Source of the DNA: Helicobacter apodemus
GTDB taxonomy: Bacteria > Campylobacterota > Campylobacteria > Campylobacterales > Helicobacteraceae
NCBI RefSeq assembly: GCF_000765745.2
Contig: NZ_JRPC02000015.1
Coordinates: 1 to 59,076 of the forward strand
Length of the DNA: 59,076 bases
Direction: 5' to 3'
The notes under the pieces are model-generated. The model saw only the letters and a program-made list of their open reading frames with translations, made no database searches and was not told the DNA's origin. This document shows, in pieces, positions 5,968 through 14,251 of the stretch; the stretch's first letter is position 1, and every line of letters starts with the position of its first letter. Position numbers and translations under genes: made by a program.

Positions 5968-8070
5968 TTACTTTCTTTTGCGTGTTTTGATATTTTTTAT
6001 GAATTGCTTGGCTTTTTGTTTTGCCTTCAATTTACTAGGTTTCTTTTGTGTTTTTTGGGAAAAATAATTGAGTAATTGTTTATTATCTTCATTGAAATAT
6101 TCTATGATTTTTCCATAAATTTTTGCAGTGGCTAAATTAACCTCTAAGATTTGAATCCTTACTCTTTGGTATTTTGTTCCGCAACTCTTTAGTGAGATTA
6201 CTCTAGCACCTATTAGCGGATAGCTACTTAGGGCTACAATGGGGTTTTGGTTGTTTTGGCTATGGATAATTCCCTCATAGCTTTGCCCTATATGTTTAAA
6301 GAGGTAGCGCGCAAATTTTCTATCTTGAAAATCTTGTTCTATTTTAGTTACCTCCCTTTCTTTTTGACTTAAATCTTCACAAAGAATGGGCAAGGATTCC
6401 TTGGAATTGGGCATTTGTGTGAGTGTGATTTTTTCTTTTAAGATTCTATGGAGGAGTAAATCACTATAGCGGCGGATTGGTGAAGTAAAATGGCTATAAG
6501 CATCAAAACCAAGCCCAAAATGTCCTATATTATGGCTTGTATAGCTAGCTTGCTCCATAGATTTTATGACAAGTTTATCAGCTTCTATGGCTAATTTTGC
6601 CTTTTTGGAGAGTTTTTGCACTTCTAAGATGGCTTTGTGAAAGGATTCTATAGTTTTTGGTGCCGCATTATGTTTCCAAAGCCCAAGCATTTTTAATTCT
6701 AAAAATAAAGCCTTAATGTTTTGGGGTTTTGGTTTTGGGTGGATTCGGTAGATTCCAAGCGTAGAATCTTTATTAGAGGCTTTTTGTTGAAGCATTTTTG
6801 CACTTTGAATATTGGCTAGGAGCATACATTCTTCAACGAGTTGGTGAGAGAGTGTTTGAAATTTTAAAGATGCAGATTTTAATTCGGTGTTTTTGTCTAA
6901 TTCTAATTCTAAAGAATCCCCTAAAAAGTCAAAACCAATTTGCAAACGTTTTTTGCGTAAAGTTTGTGCTAGAGCATTAAGTTCTAATAGCATAGGTTTC
7001 AAGGGGTGTTTTATAACAGAGCTTTGCTTAGTTTGTAAAAACTCATCGACTTCCTCATAGTTTAGCTTTTGTTTAACCTTAATGAGTGCGTGTAAAAGTT
7101 CTGTATGCAAAATGGCTTTAGTGCGTTTATGTAATCTCATCTTAAAAGTCATAGCTAAACGGACTTTGCCCTCTCGTAAAGAGCAAAGATTTTCACTTAA
7201 GGCAGGGGGGAGCATAGGGATGGATTTATGAGGAAAATAAATGCTAAAAGAGCGGTTTTTAGCTTCTATATCTAAGGGGGAATTAGGGGTAACATAATGG
7301 CTAACATCAGCAATAGCTATATAAAGCAAAGAAGAGGTGGAATCATAAAAAATCGCATCATCGTGGTCTTTTGCGTTTTTTGGGTCTATGGTGCAAAAGG
7401 GTAGGTGTGTAAGATTGATCCTTTCTTTAAAGTCTTTGATTTTTACTTCTTTGGTATTTTGTGCCTGTATCTCTGCTTGGAGGGAGAAAGATTCTTGCCT
7501 TTGGTAAAGGTTTAAAGAGAGTATTTCATCAATATTGGGGTCATCTAAGGTCCCTAAAATTTCTAAAATTTCTCCATTTTTGGGATTGAGCTTTAAAAGT
7601 GTGCCTTTTGGAAGTGTTTTGAGGGATTTTTGGGGAGCTTTGATTTTATAGGATATTTCATTGGGGATTGAGATGGCTATGCAATTAAGCTGGTATTTTT
7701 CTAAATAGGCAATGACATTTTGTTCTTTGCTCTCTAAAATAGTTAAGACCTTTGCTTTAGTCTTTTTATGGGATTTTTTTGTAAGGATTTGTGCTAGTGC
7801 TATATCCCCCTTGTTAGCGTTTTTTAAAAGCTTTTTTTCGATGAGCCAATCGGGTTGGTTATGGATTTTGGGTAAGGGGGTGATGAAGCCATATCCTTCT
7901 TTGGTAAGCTCTATTTTTCCGATACAATAGGATTTTTTTAGGATATATCGTTGCTTTTTGGTTGTAAGGGCATCAAATTGTTTGAGAGTTTCTAAAATAT
8001 CCATAAAGGGAGAGGGGAGTTTGGAATCTGTAAAAATCCCTTCTTTTAAAAGATAAATAAATTCAGTCAT
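5968..8070 (-). CDS. rnr: ribonuclease R (VacB family)
   Basis: This 700-residue exoribonuclease has cold-shock-like N-terminal domains and an RNB catalytic domain with the metal-binding aspartates in TIDPKNAKDHDDAIFYD (about residue 230). The substrate channel motif FTSPIRRYSDLLLHR lies near residue 530. A C-terminal S1-like region is followed by a lysine-rich tail. It degrades structured RNA 3' to 5'. It is the first gene of the rnr-holA-rpsF-ssb-rpsR block. TACAAT at 8110-8115 (read on minus) is a likely -10 box for this operon. Confidence 0.96.
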   Translation of the reverse strand: MTEFIYLLKEGIFTDSKLPSPFMDILETLKQFDALTTKKQRYILKKSYCIGKIELTKEGYGFITPLPKIHNQPDWLIEKKLLKNANKGDIALAQILTKKSHKKTKAKVLTILESKEQNVIAYLEKYQLNCIAISIPNEISYKIKAPQKSLKTLPKGTLLKLNPKNGEILEILGTLDDPNIDEILSLNLYQRQESFSLQAEIQAQNTKEVKIKDFKERINLTHLPFCTIDPKNAKDHDDAIFYDSTSSLLYIAIADVSHYVTPNSPLDIEAKNRSFSIYFPHKSIPMLPPALSENLCSLREGKVRLAMTFKMRLHKRTKAILHTELLHALIKVKQKLNYEEVDEFLQTKQSSVIKHPLKPMLLELNALAQTLRKKRLQIGFDFLGDSLELELDKNTELKSASLKFQTLSHQLVEECMLLANIQSAKMLQQKASNKDSTLGIYRIHPKPKPQNIKALFLELKMLGLWKHNAAPKTIESFHKAILEVQKLSKKAKLAIEADKLVIKSMEQASYTSHNIGHFGLGFDAYSHFTSPIRRYSDLLLHRILKEKITLTQMPNSKESLPILCEDLSQKEREVTKIEQDFQDRKFARYLFKHIGQSYEGIIHSQNNQNPIVALSSYPLIGARVISLKSCGTKYQRVRIQILEVNLATAKIYGKIIEYFNEDNKQLLNYFSQKTQKKPSKLKAKQKAKQFIKNIKTRKRK

Positions 8071-8430
8071 TAAAATCCCAATCCGATCTATTATTAGAAT
8101 TAAGCCCTAATTGTAGGAAAATTTCATTAAAACTTGATTAAATGGGGATTAGGGTTTTTAGTGGAATCTTGTAAATAAGTTTGTGTTAAGGGTGCTAACT
8201 ATGCCTTAACTTAAACCTTAATTAACTCTTTTTCCTAATACTCATAAAAACAATTACCCTTAGTAAAAGCTAAGACTTTAAAATCGCACAAACAAGAATA
8301 GGAGATCTAGATTTGATAAACAAATCTTTCCTAATTGTCTATTTGGTTTTAAAACCTTAGCTTTTATAGGAATCCTTAGTTTATAAATAAATTTCTCAAC
8401 TACTACGATAATTTTTGGAGAGTATCTCTA
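8071..8430. other. 360-bp intergenic region with structured DNA
   Basis: No gene is visible here. It holds the rnr promoter candidate, a 7-bp hairpin GTTAAGG/CCTTAAC near 8194-8219, the long rod-like hairpin at 8264-8366, and GAGAGTAT/ATACTCTC arms (8418-8425, 8446-8453) that straddle the asparaginase stop codon and may terminate that gene. Confidence 0.6.
8264..8366. ncRNA. long near-perfect hairpin, candidate structured RNA or decayed inverted-repeat element
   Basis: Outer arms TAAAAGCTAAG..TTTAAAA (8264-8283) and TTTTAAAA..CTTAGCTTTTA (8347-8366) pair over 20 positions with two mismatches. Inside, CAAACAAGAATAGGA (8288-8302) is partly complementary to TCCTAATTGTCTATTTG (8329-8345). The tip is an exact AGATTTG/CAAATCT hairpin with loop ATAAA (8309-8327). 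Together these make a rod of about 40 base pairs over 103 bases with small internal loops. I cannot tell which strand, if any, is transcribed. Confidence 0.45.
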
Positions 8431-9429
8431 TTAATATTTTTTAAAATACTCTCTAATAGTCTTAATCGCTTTAGTTTTGCTTAAAGCAAGCATTAAAAGT
8501 ACCCTTGCTTTTTGGGGGTTTAGATTATTGGCACTTATAAATCCCTCTCTTAGCTCTTTTTGTGTTAATGGCACTAATCCAGCTCCAACTCGGGAACTTT
8601 TAACGACTATTATTGCTTGTTTTTTCAAAAGCCCCCTTAAGTAGTCCTTTGGGGTTTTATGGATACTTCCCGCACCGCTTCCTGCGATGATTAAACCTTC
8701 AGAACCTACTTTTACAAAGGCTTCTATGGCAACTTTGGAGCCATCATTGCAATATGAATAGACAATATCAACTTTTGGTAATATGTCTAAATCTTGGATA
8801 TTAAAGGGGGTATCTTGGGTATGGGGTTTTAGTGGCATAGTGTGAAAAAATATCTCCCCATCTATGATATACCCCATTGCTCCAGAATTGGGTGCATTAA
8901 AGGCTTCAAGGTTTAGCGTATGGGTTTTGCTTACTTCCCTTGCACTATAGATTTTATCATTCATAACTACCATTACACCTTTATGCGAGGATTCTTTATG
9001 CCCTGCTAGAGAAATTGCATTATAAAGATTTTTAATCGCATCACTCCCTATGGCACTAAAGGGTCTTATCGCTGCTGTGAATACAACGGGTTTGTGGCTT
9101 TTAAGTACTAAATGCAAGAAATAAGCACTTTCTTCTAAAGTATCGCTTCCGTGAGTAATAACGATGCCATCGATGTTAGAATCCTTTAAAAGATTATCGG
9201 TTTTATGGGCTAGATTCAACCATATTGCATTACTCATATCCGCACTATCAATATTGGCTATTTCTTCTAAAGTAATATTAGCAATGCTTTGAAAGCTTGG
9301 GGTAGATTGCAATAAGCGTTGAATACTTATTTTGCCTATTACATAATCTTTGGTAGAGAGCATATCTATTGCCTCACCTGTAATAGTCCCTCCTGTGCTT
9401 AAGATTACAATATTGGGCTTTAAATCCAT
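8431..9429 (-). CDS. L-asparaginase
   Basis: This 332-residue enzyme of the bacterial type I/II asparaginase family begins MDLKPNIVILSTGGTITGEA with the first catalytic threonine in TGGTI. The second active-site set is in GIVITHGSDTLEESAYF (near residue 90). The substrate-side stretch KTHTLNLEAFNAPNSGAMGY is also family-typical. It converts asparagine to aspartate and ammonia. There is no signal peptide at this start, so it looks cytoplasmic, unless export uses another route. The gene is alone, with an AT-rich 5' region and possible -10 TAAAAT near 9470. Confidence 0.93.
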   Translation of the reverse strand: MDLKPNIVILSTGGTITGEAIDMLSTKDYVIGKISIQRLLQSTPSFQSIANITLEEIANIDSADMSNAIWLNLAHKTDNLLKDSNIDGIVITHGSDTLEESAYFLHLVLKSHKPVVFTAAIRPFSAIGSDAIKNLYNAISLAGHKESSHKGVMVVMNDKIYSAREVSKTHTLNLEAFNAPNSGAMGYIIDGEIFFHTMPLKPHTQDTPFNIQDLDILPKVDIVYSYCNDGSKVAIEAFVKVGSEGLIIAGSGAGSIHKTPKDYLRGLLKKQAIIVVKSSRVGAGLVPLTQKELREGFISANNLNPQKARVLLMLALSKTKAIKTIREYFKKY

Positions 9430-9503
9430 TATTTTCCTTATTTTAGCTCTTAATATTGAAATTAAAGATTTTATATTTTAACAAAAATTAGGGATTTTAG
9501 TGT

Positions 9504-9509
9504 TATGAT
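9504..9509 (+). promoter_or_regulatory. candidate -10 box for the PepSY-type gene
   Basis: TATGAT lies 35 bases before the ATG at 9544 and is preceded by an AT-rich stretch, consistent with a Helicobacter housekeeping promoter. Confidence 0.4.
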
Positions 9510-9543
9510 TTGTCTTTTAAGCTTAAGATAAAAGGGATTTATA

Positions 9544-10092
9544 ATGGTCAAGCAGTTTCGTAATATACATATTTATCTTAGTTTATTTTTCTTGCCTGTA
9601 GCTTTGATGTATGCACTAACTGGGGCATTATATATTTTTGGTGTTGATGAAGATAGTGGAGCGTCAAAACATACTTATACACTCAAGGCTACTATTCCAC
9701 AAGGAGGAGAGATTGAAGCGATGTTAGAATATCTTAAGGCAAATGATATTGCCCTTCCAAGAGGGAGTGAGCCAAAATTAGATAAAAAAGGGTATTTGCG
9801 TATAGGCAGTGTTCATTATTTTGCGGGTATTAAAAAGTTAGGAGAAGGGACTTATGATATTATGGTATTTAAACGCTCTTTTATTGGTGATATTATTCTT
9901 CTTCATAAGGCAAAGGGGGAGTGGTATTTTAATATTTTAGCGGTTGGTTTTGGTATTGCCATAGCTATCCTTTATCTCTCTGGGCTTATCATAACGCTTT
10001 TTAATTCTAAGAAAAATCGTTTTATTCAATATGTAACTCTTATTGTAGGGTTTATTGTGAGCTTTGTTTTAGGGACTCTTAGTGTGCTTTAG
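9544..10092 (+). CDS. PepSY-associated membrane protein
   Basis: This 182-residue protein has one membrane segment near the start (about residues 10-30, FLPVALMYALTGALYIFG), an extracytoplasmic region of about 95 residues, and two C-terminal membrane segments (about 130-150 and 160-181). The opening FRNIHIYLSLFFLP plus TGALYIFG is typical of PepSY-associated TM proteins, which often relate to iron or ferric reduction. No haem ligands or catalytic motif can be pinned down. It stands alone, divergent from the asparaginase gene and convergent with dnaJ. The precise role is unknown. Confidence 0.7.
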   Translation: MVKQFRNIHIYLSLFFLPVALMYALTGALYIFGVDEDSGASKHTYTLKATIPQGGEIEAMLEYLKANDIALPRGSEPKLDKKGYLRIGSVHYFAGIKKLGEGTYDIMVFKRSFIGDIILLHKAKGEWYFNILAVGFGIAIAILYLSGLIITLFNSKKNRFIQYVTLIVGFIVSFVLGTLSVL

Positions 10093-10159
10093 AGGTATAA
10101 ACCTTTGCTTTTATTGAAGTATGTTATTTTGCGTTTAATCTTTAGTATTTTGTGGGTTT

Positions 10160-10231
10160 GCCTCTATTGCTAGAGATTTTTAAAAGGCTTATTTTGCATA
10201 GAGGCTTTATTAGGAATGCAGTATGCAAAAT
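10160..10231. terminator. overlapping hairpins between convergent genes
   Basis: GCCTCTAT/ATAGAGGC (10160-10167, 10198-10205) and ATTTTGCATA/TATGCAAAAT (10191-10200, 10222-10231) are both exact and compete for the shared middle part. They sit between the convergent PepSY-type and dnaJ genes. On + the first stem is followed by TTTATT. A bidirectional terminator is the simplest reading. Confidence 0.5.
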
Positions 10232-10238
10232 TTCTTAG

Positions 10239-11339
10239 TTATTTAAACCAGTTCTTAACTTTTTCTACTAATCCTTCTAAGCAGTTAATGGGGGTGGATT
10301 CTTTATAGCCAAATGATTGGTGTAAGGATTGGAGCATTTCTTTTTGTTTTTCATCAATCTTTGTAGGGTAGGTGATATTAACAACTACTATAAAGTTACC
10401 TTTTCTACCACTATTTACGCTTTTAATGCCTTCTCCGTGAAAAATGAATTGTTGTTTGTCTTTTACCCCTATAGGAATTTTTAACTCTAATTCTTTGGTT
10501 AAAGCAGGAATTTTTATCACCCCTCCTAACATTACAAGTGTAAAAAATATCGGAACTTCCAAATAAACATCATTGTGATGGCGGATAAAATGTTCATCTT
10601 CTTCTACAGAAATTTCAAGGTATAAATCACCTCTGCTTCCATCTGGCATTATATTTCCGCGTTTTGCCACCCGAATTTGATTGTGGCTATCCACTCCCTC
10701 TGGGATATTCACTTCAAACTTTTCACTCTCTTCTTGGTAGCCTTTTCCATTGCATTTTTCACATTTTTCAGCAATCATTTCTCCGCTTCCACGACATTTT
10801 GAGCAAGTTTGTGCAAAAGTCATAAAGCCTTGTGAGAAAGTCTCCCTACCACTTCCTTTGCAAGCATTACAGGTTGTGGTTTTTCCATTCTTTGCCCCAC
10901 TTCCTTTACAAGAGCTACAAGCTTTTTTATAGAGGATTTCAATTTCCTTTTTGCAACCAAAAATGGCTTCATTAAAGCTTAATTGAAGTTCCACTCCTAA
11001 ATCGCGAGGATATTTATCTTGTCTTTGTGGGCGGGTATTGAATCCTCCGCCAAAAACAGAGTTAAAAATATCAAAGATACTTCCCTCCATATCAGAAAAC
11101 CCAAAGCCACTACTTTCTAAGCCTTTTTTGCCATAAGTATCATAAATTTGTCGTTTTTCCTTATCACTTAAGATTTGATAGGCTTCATTGATTTTTTTAA
11201 ACTTCTCTTCAGCTTCTTTATCATTAGGGTTTCTATCAGGATGGTATTTAAGTGCCATTTTGCGATAAGCTTTTTTTACTTCATTTCCATCGGCATTACG
11301 GGATATTTCTAATATTTCATAATAATCAAATTCTTCCAA
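10239..11339 (-). CDS. dnaJ: chaperone DnaJ (class I J-protein)
   Basis: This 366-residue protein has a J domain with the HPD motif (YHPDRN, about residues 33-38), a short Gly/Phe region, and the zinc-binding domain with four CxxCxGxG-type repeats ([32 protein letters not shown]). A C-terminal substrate-binding domain follows. It stimulates DnaK and delivers unfolded proteins. The gene is alone, without dnaK or grpE. A GGAGTCC ribosome site precedes ATG at 11339. TACAAT near 11390 on minus may be the -10 box. Confidence 0.98.
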   Translation of the reverse strand: MEEFDYYEILEISRNADGNEVKKAYRKMALKYHPDRNPNDKEAEEKFKKINEAYQILSDKEKRQIYDTYGKKGLESSGFGFSDMEGSIFDIFNSVFGGGFNTRPQRQDKYPRDLGVELQLSFNEAIFGCKKEIEILYKKACSSCKGSGAKNGKTTTCNACKGSGRETFSQGFMTFAQTCSKCRGSGEMIAEKCEKCNGKGYQEESEKFEVNIPEGVDSHNQIRVAKRGNIMPDGSRGDLYLEISVEEDEHFIRHHNDVYLEVPIFFTLVMLGGVIKIPALTKELELKIPIGVKDKQQFIFHGEGIKSVNSGRKGNFIVVVNITYPTKIDEKQKEMLQSLHQSFGYKESTPINCLEGLVEKVKNWFK

Positions 11340-11440
11340 AGAGGACTCCTAAAAATGTAAGTAGCATAAAATTAAATTTGGGATTGTAACGAAAATTAGT
11401 TTTATTAGTTATTAAAAGTTTTTAGGCTAAACTCTTTTGT

Positions 11441-12013
11441 ATGAAAGCACTCCCTGAAAACTTTGTAAAGCTTATTGAATCTTTAGAAAAACTCCCTAGT
11501 ATTGGTAGAAAATCTGCTACGAGACTTGCCTACTTTCTTGCTTTTGAAGATAAATTTAGTGCCTTACAAATAGCACATAATATAGAAGTTTGTGTGCGTG
11601 AATTATGTGTTTGTGAGGAATGTTTGGGGATTAGCTCTAAGCCTATTTGTGAGATTTGTGCTACCCCTATAAGGAATAATGGAGAGATTTGCATTGTTGC
11701 TAATCCTAGAGATATTTTTTTACTTGAGGAGAGTGGAGAGTTTAATGGTAAATATTTTGTTATTACTTCTTTAGAAAAACTTGATTTAAAAGCTTTAGAG
11801 AACAAGATCCTTAGGGATAAGGTTAAAGAAGTGATTTTTGCCTTAAGTCCGACACTTGGCAATGATAGCTTGATGTTATATTTAGAGGATAAACTCTCGT
11901 ATTTGGGGATACAATTTACTAAGATCGCTCAAGGTGTGCCAACAGGTGTAAGTTTAGAAAATATAGATCAGCTTTCTATCATCCGAGCTTTGCAAGCACG
12001 TACCAAGATTTGA
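11441..12013 (+). CDS. recR: recombination protein RecR
   Basis: The 190-residue protein begins MKALPENFVKLIESLEKLPS with the helix-hairpin-helix PSIGRKSATRLAYFL. A four-cysteine zinc finger (CVCEECLGISSKPICEIC) and a Toprim domain with ICIVANPRDIFLLEESGEF follow. RecR works with RecO to load RecA at gaps. The gene is divergent from dnaJ and convergent with the TSUP permease gene. Length is normal. Confidence 0.97.
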   Translation: MKALPENFVKLIESLEKLPSIGRKSATRLAYFLAFEDKFSALQIAHNIEVCVRELCVCEECLGISSKPICEICATPIRNNGEICIVANPRDIFLLEESGEFNGKYFVITSLEKLDLKALENKILRDKVKEVIFALSPTLGNDSLMLYLEDKLSYLGIQFTKIAQGVPTGVSLENIDQLSIIRALQARTKI

Positions 12014-12040
12014 AATGTAATGAGATTCTTAAGATTAAGC

Positions 12041-12799
12041 TTAGCCTAGTTGCTCATAAAATAATTTCAATGCCATTGTAAAAGAAATCACTACAATAAG
12101 GGGCTTAATGAGTTTAATGCCATATTTAATGGCTGCCCTTGAACCTAGATTTGCTCCAATAATTTGTCCAATTGCCATAATAAAGCCAATCCCCCAAAGC
12201 ATATTCCCACCTAGTGCAAAAAAGATTAAAGAAGCAAGATTAGTAGAAAAGTTATAAAGTTTTGCTTGTGCTAAAGATTGGGTAAGTCCAAATCCTGCAA
12301 GTGCAACAAGGGCTAAGATTAAAAAAGAGCCTGTCCCTGGTCCAAAAAATCCATCATAAAAGCCAATCCCCGCTAAAGATAGCAAAAAGAAGCCTTTGTG
12401 GAATCTAGCTGCTCTTTGTTCTTCGGTGATTTTGGGTAAGAATAGAAAATAAAGACCAAAAACCATAATTAAAAAAGGGAGAAATTTTGAGAGAAAATCT
12501 GTATTAATAAATTGCACGCTAAGGGTTCCAAAAGCAGAAAAAACAAATACCAAAATAGCATAAGGCAAACATTGTTTTAAACTAAAATAACCTTTTTTGT
12601 AAAAATGCCTTGTAGCTGAAAAACTGCCAAAAGAGCTTTGAAGTTTGTTAGTAGCAAGTGCTTCAAGGGGAGAAGCTCCAGCAAATAAGAGGGTAGGAAG
12701 TGTAATGCTGCCTCCGCCTCCTGCAATAGAATCTATAAAACCTCCTATGAGTGCTACACTAAACAATAAAAGCAAGATTGAAATTTCCATTTCAAACAT
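12041..12799 (-). CDS. TSUP (TauE/SafE) family membrane permease
   Basis: This 252-residue protein has about eight hydrophobic segments and the family's glycine-rich start GGFIDSIAGGGGSITLPTLL (residues 19-38). The repeat of that motif around GFYDGFFGPGTGSFLI (about 146) marks the second half of the pseudo-twofold fold. Family members export or import sulfite, organosulfonates or related anions. Substrate cannot be told from sequence. It is a single gene, convergent with recR by 27 bases. Confidence 0.88.
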   Translation of the reverse strand: MFEMEISILLLLFSVALIGGFIDSIAGGGGSITLPTLLFAGASPLEALATNKLQSSFGSFSATRHFYKKGYFSLKQCLPYAILVFVFSAFGTLSVQFINTDFLSKFLPFLIMVFGLYFLFLPKITEEQRAARFHKGFFLLSLAGIGFYDGFFGPGTGSFLILALVALAGFGLTQSLAQAKLYNFSTNLASLIFFALGGNMLWGIGFIMAIGQIIGANLGSRAAIKYGIKLIKPLIVVISFTMALKLFYEQLG

Positions 12800-13139
12800 T
12801 GCAATTTCCTTTCGCTAAGTATTGTATTTGTGAATTTTGTAATTGTAGCCTAAATTTTATTTTGGGTAAATATTAGTTGGTATGAGATTGTAAAAGTAAG
12901 CTTTTTAAAGGATATTTAGATTATTAGAGTTTTGAGTTTGTATTTTAAGCAATATTGGGAAGTATGGGATATGTGAGAGTTCTTTTTTGTTACTATTTGT
13001 AATAAAATAGCTATTTACTTGGGAGTATCAAACTAGTTTTTAGTTTTATGAAAATACAATAGATTTAATCAAGTTATCAATTATATGTTATATTTTTATA
13101 ATGTTTAGCTTGATAAATATTATTTCTTAAGGACATACT
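12800..13139. promoter_or_regulatory. divergent intergenic region with adh promoter
   Basis: This 340-base AT-rich gap lies between the permease and alcohol dehydrogenase genes. TATAAT at 13097-13102 is a good -10 box, 38 bases before the adh ATG. It is framed by the inverted repeat ATCAAG (13068-13073) and CTTGAT (13109-13114), part of a longer imperfect dyad, which could be an operator. I see no gene in the remainder. Confidence 0.6.
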
Positions 13140-14240
13140 ATGGGAATTAAAGGTTTTGCAATGCTAAAAATTGGTTCAGTGGGAATCATTGAAAAAGAAT
13201 ATTTAGAGGAAGTAACTACCGGTAAAAAACTTATAATGGGACCTTTTGATGCTATTGTTCGTCCTATTGCGGTAGCTCCTTGCACATCAGATTTGCATAC
13301 TTGTTATGAAGGTGGGATAGGTGAGAGAACTAATATGTTTTTAGGGCATGAAGCAGTAGGGGAAGTTATTGAAGTAGGAGAATTTGTTAGGGATTTTAAA
13401 GTCGGGGATAAAGTTGTAGTCCCCGCTATTACGCCTAATTGGAATGCAGAAAACGCCCAAAGAGGTTTTGCACAGCATAGTGGTGGAGCTTTGTCAGGAT
13501 GGAAGTTTTCTAATTTTAAAGATGGGGTATTTGCAGAAAAGTTTCATGTAAATGATGCGGATGGGAATCTCGCACATTTACCCGAGGGTGTAGATCCTGT
13601 GGATGCGGTGATGCTATGTGATATGATTACGACAGGTTTTCATTGTGCGGAAAATGCAGAAATTTTACCCGGAGAGACGGTAGCGGTTGTTGGGTTAGGA
13701 CCAGTTGGATTAATGGCAACAGCTGGAGCAAATATGATGGGAGCAAGTGAGATTTATGCGGTAGATTGTGTGGATTTTAGGTATGAAGTAGCAAATAAGC
13801 ATTATGGAGCTACACATTATATTAACTTCACAAAAGCACCCTTTCAAGAGCAAATCAATGAGCTAACCAAAGGTAGAGGTGTGGATAAAGTTCTCATTGC
13901 AGGAGGTGGGCTTGGCACTATTGGTGATGCGTGCGAATGTTTAGTTAATGGGGGGATTGTTTCTAATGTGAATTATTTGGGTAGTGGAGAGCATATCACT
14001 ATCCCTCGTTTAGCGTGGAATGTGGGTATGGGGCATAAGACAATTAAGGGTGGCTTAACTCCTGGTGGAAGATATAGAATGGAAAAGCTTGCGCGACTTT
14101 TGCAAACTAAGAAATTAGATGTTAAACCCATTATTACACATCCATTGGAGGGTAAATTTGAAGAGATTCAACAATCCTTAGATATGATGAAAAACAAACC
14201 TCAAGGTTTAATAAAGCCTGCGGTAAAAATTAATTGGTAA
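13140..14240 (+). CDS. zinc-dependent secondary alcohol dehydrogenase
   Basis: The 366-residue protein closely follows the isopropanol dehydrogenase family typified by Thermoanaerobacter brockii ADH. Visible features are KGFAMLKIGSVG at the start, the catalytic zinc ligands Cys48 (APCTSD), His70 (GHEAVGE) and Asp161 (DMITTGFH), and the Rossmann motif VGLGPVGLMA. In NADP-dependent members a Gly-Ser-Arg-Pro loop binds the 2'-phosphate. Here the loop reads VDCVDFR with Asp at about 209, which predicts NAD(H) preference. It interconverts secondary alcohols and ketones. A type II NADH dehydrogenase gene follows 11 bases downstream. Confidence 0.93.
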   Translation: MGIKGFAMLKIGSVGIIEKEYLEEVTTGKKLIMGPFDAIVRPIAVAPCTSDLHTCYEGGIGERTNMFLGHEAVGEVIEVGEFVRDFKVGDKVVVPAITPNWNAENAQRGFAQHSGGALSGWKFSNFKDGVFAEKFHVNDADGNLAHLPEGVDPVDAVMLCDMITTGFHCAENAEILPGETVAVVGLGPVGLMATAGANMMGASEIYAVDCVDFRYEVANKHYGATHYINFTKAPFQEQINELTKGRGVDKVLIAGGGLGTIGDACECLVNGGIVSNVNYLGSGEHITIPRLAWNVGMGHKTIKGGLTPGGRYRMEKLARLLQTKKLDVKPIITHPLEGKFEEIQQSLDMMKNKPQGLIKPAVKINW

Positions 14241-14251
14241 AAGGAAGCTAA

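Noticed and set aside
8284-8346. 6S RNA inside the 8264-8366 rod
   Set aside because: The rod lacks a clear central bubble and I cannot confirm similarity, so it is only called a structured candidate.
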